From: CAYMRB01 sp964392615 | Lineage (GTDB): Bacteria; Planctomycetota; UBA8108 | Assembly: GCA_964392615.1 (NCBI GenBank) | Contig: CAYMRB010000453.1 | Location: 1 to 7,992 of the forward strand | Length of the DNA stretch: 7,992 nucleotides | Direction of reading: 5' to 3' | Shown here: positions 5,962-7,992 of the stretch, one piece after another | How positions within the stretch are numbered: position 1 is the stretch's first letter | Layout: the number at the start of each line of letters is the position of its first letter | Made by a program: the position numbers and the translations under genes | The notes under the pieces: generated by a model | What the model was told of the DNA's origin: nothing | The model's database searches: none | Seen by the model: the letters and a program-made list of their open reading frames with translations, nothing else

Positions 5962-5991
5962 AGCTCGGGAGGCCCCTGTCCTTCCCGAGCT
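5962..5991 (+). terminator. Terminator-like hairpin after the barrel gene
   Basis: agctcggga (5962-5970) and tcccgagct (5983-5991) are perfect 9-bp inverted repeats around a 12-base loop, beginning 11 bases after the barrel stop codon. Only a weak pyrimidine stretch follows (tccactt). Position and stem quality make it a likely transcription terminator or 3' end-protecting structure. Confidence 0.6.
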
Positions 5992-6021
5992 TCCACTTGG
6001 GAGCCCTAACCCTCCCAACAC

Positions 6022-6057
6022 CCCCCTGCCGATCGGTCGCTTGCCGCCGGCAGGGGG
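6022..6057 (-). terminator. Strong GC hairpin after the sulfatase gene, probably working for both strands
   Basis: ccccctgccg (6022-6031) and cggcaggggg (6048-6057) are perfect 10-bp inverted repeats with a 16-base loop. On the minus strand the hairpin starts 17 bases past the sulfatase stop. Together with the 5962-5991 hairpin it fills the gap between two convergent genes, so it probably stops read-through from both directions. Neither side has a long U-tract. Confidence 0.6.
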
Positions 6058-6074
6058 ACTCTTGCTGTTCGAGC

Positions 6075-7607
6075 CTATCGCCGCAGCTTGCGGTCGTAGA
6101 ACTGCTCGCCCTTCGGCCGGCGGAATGGCACGACCATGCCGCCGCTCGCCTCGAGCTCGTCGAAGAGCTGCCCGCGCAGCGCCGCGATGTTCTCCTGGAA
6201 CGCCGGCACCTTGATCAGGTTGTGGCGCTCGAACGGATCCGTCTCGAGATCGTAGAAGCCGTTCCGATCCCACACGCCGTGGTAGTAGATGTACTTGTAG
6301 CGGTCCGTGCGGATGGCGAACACGGTCGGCGTCGCCGGGAAGTTCCACTCCCAGTAGTACGCGTACAGGATGTGGTCGCGCCACGGCACGGTTCGCCCCT
6401 CCAGGAGCGGCGCGAAGGAGCGACCGTCGATCTTGTGCTCTGGCGGTGCAGAGACGCCGGCGACTTCGAGCAGGGTCGGCGCGACGTCGGTGTTCTGCAC
6501 CATCTCGTCGACACGCGTTCCGGGCGCGATCCAGCCGGGTGCCCACGCCAGCATCGGCACGCGGATCGACTCCTCGAACGCGTCGCGCTTGTCGTAGAAG
6601 CCGTGCTCGCCGAGCGCGAAGCCGTTGTCGCCCATGTAGACGACGAGCGTGTCTTTCGACAAACCGCTCTCGTCGAGATACGCGAGGACGCGGCCGAGAT
6701 TCTCGTCGAGGCCGTGCACCGTCTCGCAGTAGCGTCGATAGAGGTCATCGAAGGACGGCACCGGATCTGCGTCGAACGCGCCCGTCTCCATGTGGTCGAT
6801 GCCGTGGATGCCGTAGCGGCGCTCGCGAACCCAGTGTGGCTGCGTCTCGTAGTTCTCCTCGGTGTTCGCCATCGTCTCCGGATACGGGATCTTCGCGTCG
6901 TCGTAACGACCGTGATGGCGCTTGGCGGGCTGGAACGGGTAGTGCACCGCCTTGAATCCCAGGAAGAGGAGGAACGGCTTCGAGCGTTCCTTGCGCAGCC
7001 ACTCGAGAGCATGGTCGGTGAGGACGTCCGTCGTGTACCCCTTCACCTCCCTTCGCTCCCCATCGATGTTGAGCGTCGGGTCGAAGTACGTCCCCTGCCC
7101 GCGGAAGCTGACCCAATGGTCAAAGCCCGGCCGCGGGTCGTCGTGATCGTGCCCCATGTGCCACTTGCCGACATACGCGGTCTCGTAGCCGGCCTGGCGC
7201 AGATACTCCGGAAAGAACACCGTCCCCTCGGGCACGGGTCGCTGGTTGTCGACGACGCCGTGGCGGTGCGTGAACTGACCGGTCAGAATCGACGCGCGAC
7301 TCGGCGAGCACAGCGATGTGAAGACGAACGCGTTGCGGACGTGCGCCCCCTCCCGCGCCATGCGATCCATGTGGGGCGTCTCGAGAAAGTCGGGGCCCTT
7401 CTCGTGGAAGCCCATGAAGTCGTAGCGGTGGTCATCGCTGAGGACGAACACGATGTTGCGCGGTCGACGGCCGGCATCCTGGGGCGAAGACGCCGCTTCG
7501 ACGGCGGCGTCAGGCCGCGATGCGGTCTCGACTCCCTCCGAACGCGCGCAGGAGATCGAAAACGCCAGCGTGGCGACAGCTACGATCGACAGGTTCCGTG
7601 GATTCAT
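6075..7607 (-). CDS. Type I sulfatase (formylglycine-dependent), predicted lipoprotein
   Basis: From ATG 7607 the protein has 510 residues. It would hydrolyse a sulfate ester, probably on a sulfated polysaccharide. The N-terminus MNPRNLSIVAVATLAFSISC is a lipoprotein-type signal with Cys20, though its lipobox (SISC) is not canonical. Catalytic features are metal-binding Asp58-Asp59 (LSDDHRYD), the core motif CSPSRASILTG with Cys100 (to be oxidised to formylglycine by FGE) and Arg104, GKWHMG (147-152) with Lys148 and His150, His222 in KAVHYPF, and Asp327-Asn328 in MGDNGF. EHGFYDKRDAFEESIRVPML and the C-terminal RTDRYKYIYY and DLETDPFERHNL are typical of the family. The layout resembles N-acetylglucosamine-6-sulfatase/mucin-desulfating types (SulfAtlas S1_11 or S1_8), from memory. 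A longer frame reaches 7790, but its extra 61 residues are Arg/Ser-rich, overlap the neighbouring gene and precede the signal peptide, so they are rejected. It follows the next gene by 55 bases, a likely operon. Confidence 0.93.
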   Translation of the reverse strand: MNPRNLSIVAVATLAFSISCARSEGVETASRPDAAVEAASSPQDAGRRPRNIVFVLSDDHRYDFMGFHEKGPDFLETPHMDRMAREGAHVRNAFVFTSLCSPSRASILTGQFTHRHGVVDNQRPVPEGTVFFPEYLRQAGYETAYVGKWHMGHDHDDPRPGFDHWVSFRGQGTYFDPTLNIDGERREVKGYTTDVLTDHALEWLRKERSKPFLLFLGFKAVHYPFQPAKRHHGRYDDAKIPYPETMANTEENYETQPHWVRERRYGIHGIDHMETGAFDADPVPSFDDLYRRYCETVHGLDENLGRVLAYLDESGLSKDTLVVYMGDNGFALGEHGFYDKRDAFEESIRVPMLAWAPGWIAPGTRVDEMVQNTDVAPTLLEVAGVSAPPEHKIDGRSFAPLLEGRTVPWRDHILYAYYWEWNFPATPTVFAIRTDRYKYIYYHGVWDRNGFYDLETDPFERHNLIKVPAFQENIAALRGQLFDELEASGGMVVPFRRPKGEQFYDRKLRR

Positions 7608-7662
7608 CAGTGCGTCGGCTCCGTGCTGACGGGATGGACCGACGCGCTCGGACGCGGTCCCC

Positions 7663-7992
7663 TTACTCTGTTGCGGACTCGTTCGACGGCTCGCCGAGCG
7701 CGGCGAGCGTCTCGCGGATCGCGTCGCTCTGCTCCGGCGTCGTCTCTCCTCCGTCGAGCAAGTATCGTCCGAGATCACGTGTCGTGTCACGCGCCGAGTT
7801 GGAATAGGACGTCCACGGCGGCGGATTCTCGCTGACGGACGGCGTGAACCACACGGCGGGCTTGTAGTCGAACAGGACGTCGATGAGCTCGGTTCGCAGC
7901 TCTGCGGGCAGCGGCCGATCGAAGAGGCGGCGGCAGCACTCGATCACCGGCGCCACGTGACGGTGCGTGAAGACGTCGAAACGCAGCCACGC
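7663..7992 (-). CDS. C-terminal part of an unrecognised protein, upstream of the sulfatase
   Basis: The frame is open from the window edge (the codons read AWLRFDVFTHRH at the edge) to TAA at 7663-7665, giving the last 109 residues. The segment is mostly helical in composition: a helix with a Cys pair (PVIECCRRLF), then LPAELRTELIDVLFDYKPAVWFTP, a Pro/Ser-rich turn (SENPPPWTSYS), and a C-terminal helix with an acidic end (ESATE). No motif known to me is visible, and I cannot name a family. It runs in the same direction as the sulfatase, 55 bases upstream of it, so co-transcription is likely and a role in the same degradative pathway or in envelope biology is possible. A GTG at 7956 could be taken as a start, but the frame continues upstream without a stop, so the gene is treated as cut by the window edge. 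Confidence 0.7.
   Translation of the reverse strand, partial: AWLRFDVFTHRHVAPVIECCRRLFDRPLPAELRTELIDVLFDYKPAVWFTPSVSENPPPWTSYSNSARDTTRDLGRYLLDGGETTPEQSDAIRETLAALGEPSNESATE

Noticed and set aside
7608..7790. Extended start of the sulfatase at 7790
   Set aside because: The added 61 residues are Arg/Ser-rich, overlap the upstream gene and come before the lipoprotein-type signal.
5997..7835. A 612-codon plus-strand open frame opposite the sulfatase
   Set aside because: It is the antisense shadow of a gene with complete sulfatase motifs. Its translation is rich in Arg, Val and Ala with no signal, domain or motif, as expected for antisense frames in GC-rich DNA.

Overview
The window is GC-rich throughout and holds seven protein-coding genes, two of them cut by the window edges. 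Most genes lack a strong Shine-Dalgarno. The mix of a secreted HEAT-repeat/von Willebrand factor A (VWA) protein with a lysine/glycine tail, a lipoprotein-type type I sulfatase and a predicted outer-membrane barrel suggests a Gram-negative environmental bacterium. Planctomycetota is my best guess; Myxococcota and other high-GC groups are not excluded. No rRNA or tRNA gene, CRISPR array, transposase or phage gene was seen.

Layout. Bases 1-183 are the Pro/Lys/Glu-rich C-terminal tail of a plus-strand gene. Bases 184-478 are non-coding, with a weak promoter candidate, a perfect hairpin and a short tandem repeat. Bases 479-3232 carry three close plus-strand genes: a free-standing carrier protein, a free-standing amino-acid adenylation enzyme with DltA-like features, and a folate-dependent formyltransferase. 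Bases 3314-4798 encode the secreted HEAT/VWA protein. Bases 5024-5950 encode a predicted outer-membrane barrel protein, started at TTG behind the strongest ribosome binding site in the window. Two hairpins (5962-5991 and 6022-6057) separate it from a convergent minus-strand pair: a sulfatase lipoprotein (6075-7607) and, upstream of it, the C-terminal part of an unrecognised protein (7663-7992).

How the genes may work together. The 479-3232 trio has the three activities of a formylating NRPS initiation module (F-A-PCP, as in linear gramicidin synthetase LgrA), but split into three separate polypeptides and without a condensation or thioesterase domain in view. The simplest reading is that the adenylation enzyme loads a small amino acid on the carrier protein and the formyltransferase N-formylates it there. 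The product and the acceptor are unknown. This is the most interesting system in the window. The other genes look like cell-envelope or degradative functions with no evident link to the trio.
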